Shown: piece by piece, positions 61,701 to 64,000 of the stretch
Numbering within the stretch: position 1 is the first letter of the stretch
How the letters are laid out: each line of letters opens with the position of its first letter
DNA from: Rhizopus arrhizus
Taxonomy: Eukaryota; Mucoromycota; Mucoromycetes; Mucorales; Rhizopodaceae
Assembly (NCBI GenBank): GCA_024220505.1
Contig: JAKZZE010000009.1
Coordinates: 1,746,001-1,810,000 of the forward strand
Length of the DNA stretch: 64,000 bases
Direction: 5' to 3'
Notes under the pieces: model-generated
What the model saw: only the letters and a program-made list of their open reading frames with translations
Told to the model about the DNA's origin: nothing
Database searches by the model: none
Position numbers and translations under genes: made by a program

Positions 61701-62347
61701 GTAGGGCCACGGTTTTGGAAAGAGTTACGAATAATGGCAGTAACATGATTACGGCGAGGAACAATCAAGAGACGAATCAATTTTTCGATACCGTTAACAA
61801 TAAAGTAACCACCCATTTCTTCTGATTCTTCATTATGAGCAATAAGATCTTTAGGATACATGTCTTTCAGGTTACAACGGTTGGATCGAATCATAATAGG
61901 CACAAGTCCAAGATCTCGAATGTCAGACTGAACAGGTCCATTGTTCACTCTCCAACAGAGTTTGCCCTGAAGTCTACCACGGTATGTACAAAGACGTTCA
62001 CGGCATTCGGTTGGATATGTTCTTCTCTTTAACGTAGTTGTGTCTCGCTCGCTGACCATAGGTTGAAAAAGTTTGACATCCTCAAGCCAATATGTCAATT
62101 TGTTACCAAGTGAATTTCCATTAGGATCGACATTAATACTGCTATCGGCATTATCGAATACAGAAACACTGCCAATATCCTGTACAGCATAGTCTAACAA
62201 TCCTGGTCGTCCTTCTCCAAACTCTGAGATGCTGTTAAAAGCTTCAATATGAGGTGCAACTACTTCTTGTAGAGAAGGTGTTCCAAATTTCTCGTTAGAG
62301 GGGTTACGGAATATACGCTCTCGTTCAACCGTATTGAATGTTGACAT
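58792..62347 (-). CDS. RPA135: DNA-directed RNA polymerase I second-largest subunit
   Basis: Catalytic second subunit of RNA polymerase I (nucleolar rRNA synthesis), 1150 residues, three exons: 61066-62347, 59265-61015, 58792-59211. It is Pol I rather than Pol II/III from [52 protein letters not shown] and the N-terminal [13 protein letters not shown]. Hybrid-binding and catalytic-core blocks are [20 protein letters not shown] and [16 protein letters not shown]. The C-terminal anchor/zinc region is [20 protein letters not shown], with zinc cysteines CRLC and CRTC. The second intron, at YIG-VVYY, is short. Length is normal. Confidence 0.97.
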
Positions 62348-63064
62348 TAGTTATATTTGACTTGGTTTTCGTAAAAAAAAAAAAAGTAATTTGAAGAAAA
62401 AAATATTAAAAACTGTGACGTGAAAAAGTAAAGTCACAGTAATGCATTTTTCCGTGTCAGGACAATACTGATTAAATTTTTTTAAATGAGCGCACGGTGT
62501 CTTTAATGCACCTTAATCGCCCAAGTCAGACCAAAAAAGAATAAAAGGGATCGAAAAAAGTAAAAGGGAAGTAAACGAGTAAGAAGGAAAAGATTTGTTA
62601 TAGACATCAGTATGAGTTCTGTGACAACCAATACAAGTGTCATTTTTTCGGAAAGAGTGGAGGTGAGGGAGGCAATTTTTGATGATGAAAGGTGATCGAG
62701 ATAAAAAAAGAATCAGACATAAGGTGGGCCAGCGGAGAAGCCAAGAGGAAACAGATTGAAAGGAGCGTGGTTTGCGAGTGGGTAGTAAGTTCAAAAGGAA
62801 AGACAAGGGATCTTTAATAGTAATCGGCATTTGTAACATTTGAGGCATATCAAGACATTGTATAGTATTTCTCTTGGAAAGAGAACGGTCAGGACAGAAC
62901 AATACTGCACGTATTTTTCAAATAATTAAGATTTAGAACTTCTAAAATGAGAAAAGTTTTTTTTTGTTCAATTGAGAAAATGTAATTGAATTGATGAGAA
63001 AACAAAGGCAGTAATTGGAAAATATCTTTTTTGTAACACATCTTATTACAGCTTAAAAACAATA
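62348..63064. other. Intergenic upstream of RPA135
   Basis: About 720 bp. The minus frame 62513-62902 is pyrimidine-skewed (the plus strand is purine-rich) and shows no domain; not called. Contains the RPA135 promoter. Confidence 0.5.
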
Positions 63065-63780
63065 ATGATAATAGAAGATCTCTCTCTTAAAAATTTCAAT
63101 GATTCTGAGGAGCAATCATACGTGGAAATGTTAATGATGAAGCAGATAACTAGCAAAATACAACTGAAAAGAACAAAAAAAATCAAAATACAAGGTTTTG
63201 CTAAAAGCTTTGTTAGTGATACTATAGCAAATATTAATTCCGAAAAGTCAATATCTTACAGATTATACACTGATAAGCAAATTGTCGATTTTATCTCTTT
63301 GGTAATTAAGATGATTCCTGTAAAGGATACTACATCAAGAATAGCTATTACACTTTCCACTGTATATCGTTTTCAAAAGATGTGGAATGAATATCAAAAA
63401 GTTCCTGAGAAGAAGAAAAGAAATCGTGCTAAAAGGATGTGTTGAAAGTAGAGTGCACATCATTTATTATGAAACTTACTAACAATTTTGCTTTCATGAC
63501 TTTAGAACAGATGAGAGAAATCTTGATTGAAATTATTCAAACATCTCTATTTCCAAAACACGATCTTACTGTCTCATTTAAGCACAATACGTTTTAGGCT
63601 TAAAGAAACTAGAAAACTTATTGAGCATCTTAATTCAAACGAACTTCTCAACAAGAAAAATAACATTTCAACCACGGCTAGACGATAAGCACATAGTCTT
63701 TGAGATGAACTGTATTTTTATTGAAGAACATGTTTTCAACCTTCATGTTGGCCATAAAAAGGTTAGTCAAACCTGCGGAA
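63065..63780 (+). pseudogene. Decayed Tc1/mariner-like transposase
   Basis: An intact 126-codon frame (63065-63445) ends in a helix-turn-helix-like segment: LYTDKQIVDFISLVIKM, then RIAITLSTVYRFQKMWNEYQ and a basic PEKKKRNRAKR. This resembles the DNA-binding start of Mucorales Tc1-type transposases. After a stop, coding-like pieces continue in other frames (TLEQMREILIEIIQTSLF near 63510-63560). Near 63700-63760 lies NCIFIEEHVFNLHV, which recalls the FIDEAGFNLH block around the first catalytic Asp of the DDE domain, here apparently Glu. Multiple stops and frame changes show it is dead. No inverted repeats identified. Confidence 0.5.
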
Positions 63781-64000
63781 ATTGAGGCTTTGAAAAAATA
63801 AGAAAAGGAACGACAGATACTTTTCGCAATAACGCAGAATAAAAAGGCATTGATCAATAAAAAAATCCTTTTTGGATAGTTTTATTTACCTGAATTTCTT
63901 TGAAAAATATTAGCCCCATATGAAGAAGAGTATGAATACCATCATGGACTGAATAGAGCAATAATAAAAGCATGTGTATTTCGTCTGTCTTTCAATTTAT
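63781..64000. other. Window end, probable transposon tail
   Basis: Stop-rich AT-r DNA continuing the transposase relic. No separate gene. Confidence 0.35.

Noticed and set aside
58792..62347. RPB2 (RNA polymerase II) assignment
   Set aside because: The [14 protein letters not shown] and [15 protein letters not shown] blocks are the Pol I form; Pol II has a different lobe and fork sequence.
62513..62902. 129-codon minus frame upstream of RPA135
   Set aside because: Arises from a purine-rich plus strand; Leu/Ser/Phe-rich with no domain or plausible neighbours.

Overview
This window looks like nuclear DNA of an early-diverging filamentous fungus, most likely Mucoromycota/Mucorales. The evidence is AT-rich spacers, many short introns (about 42-65 nt, mostly GTAAGT-like donors), compact fungal housekeeping genes and Mucorales-like transposon debris. 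The assignment is inferred from gene content and gene architecture only. No bacterial, organellar or viral genes were recognised. All gene models were built by eye, by joining reading frames across GT-AG (twice GC-AG) introns so that the family protein stays in frame. Every multi-exon total below is an exact multiple of three.

Layout. 1-6 kb: 5' part of a Cwh43/PGAP2-type membrane protein (-), an acidic protein with two SUMO-interaction-like motifs (-), fructose-bisphosphate aldolase (-), LSM6 (-), a hotdog thioesterase (+). 6-16 kb: AP-1 gamma-adaptin (+), a decayed coding stretch, C1-THF synthase (+), mitochondrial ribosomal protein uL30m (+), a zinc polyol/alcohol dehydrogenase (-). 16-27.5 kb: an 11-exon gamma-tubulin complex protein (-), mitochondrial nuclease NUC1 (+), an SLC49-type MFS transporter (-), a YTH-domain RNA-binding protein (-). 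27.5-36 kb: about 8.5 kb of gene-poor DNA holding one secreted, Kex2-site-rich EPNEE-repeat protein. 36-46.7 kb: a Rab GTPase (+), phosphoglycerate kinase (-), a flavocytochrome b2-like enzyme ending in SKL (-), an FCP1/NIF-type phosphatase (-), homoserine dehydrogenase (-), KIN17/RTS2 (+). 46.7-48.5 kb: a decayed retroelement with CCHC zinc knuckles (-). 48.7-54.8 kb: IML2/TTC39 protein (+), peroxisomal SCP2-type thiolase (+), GAPDH (-). 55-57.5 kb: gene-poor. 57.6-62.3 kb: RNA polymerase III subunit RPC37 (+) convergent with RNA polymerase I subunit RPA135 (-). 63-64 kb: a decayed Tc1/mariner-like transposase (+).

Functional links are those of scattered housekeeping genes, not an operon or biosynthetic cluster. 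Three glycolytic enzymes (aldolase, PGK, GAPDH) all lie on the minus strand but are far apart. Two enzymes carry a C-terminal peroxisomal SKL (SCP2 thiolase and the b2-like dehydrogenase). Two RNA polymerase subunits converge tail to tail. I found no convincing new multi-gene system. The best leads are the SKL-ending flavocytochrome b2, the dibasic repeat secretory protein in the gene-poor island, the twin-SIM protein and two GC-AG introns.
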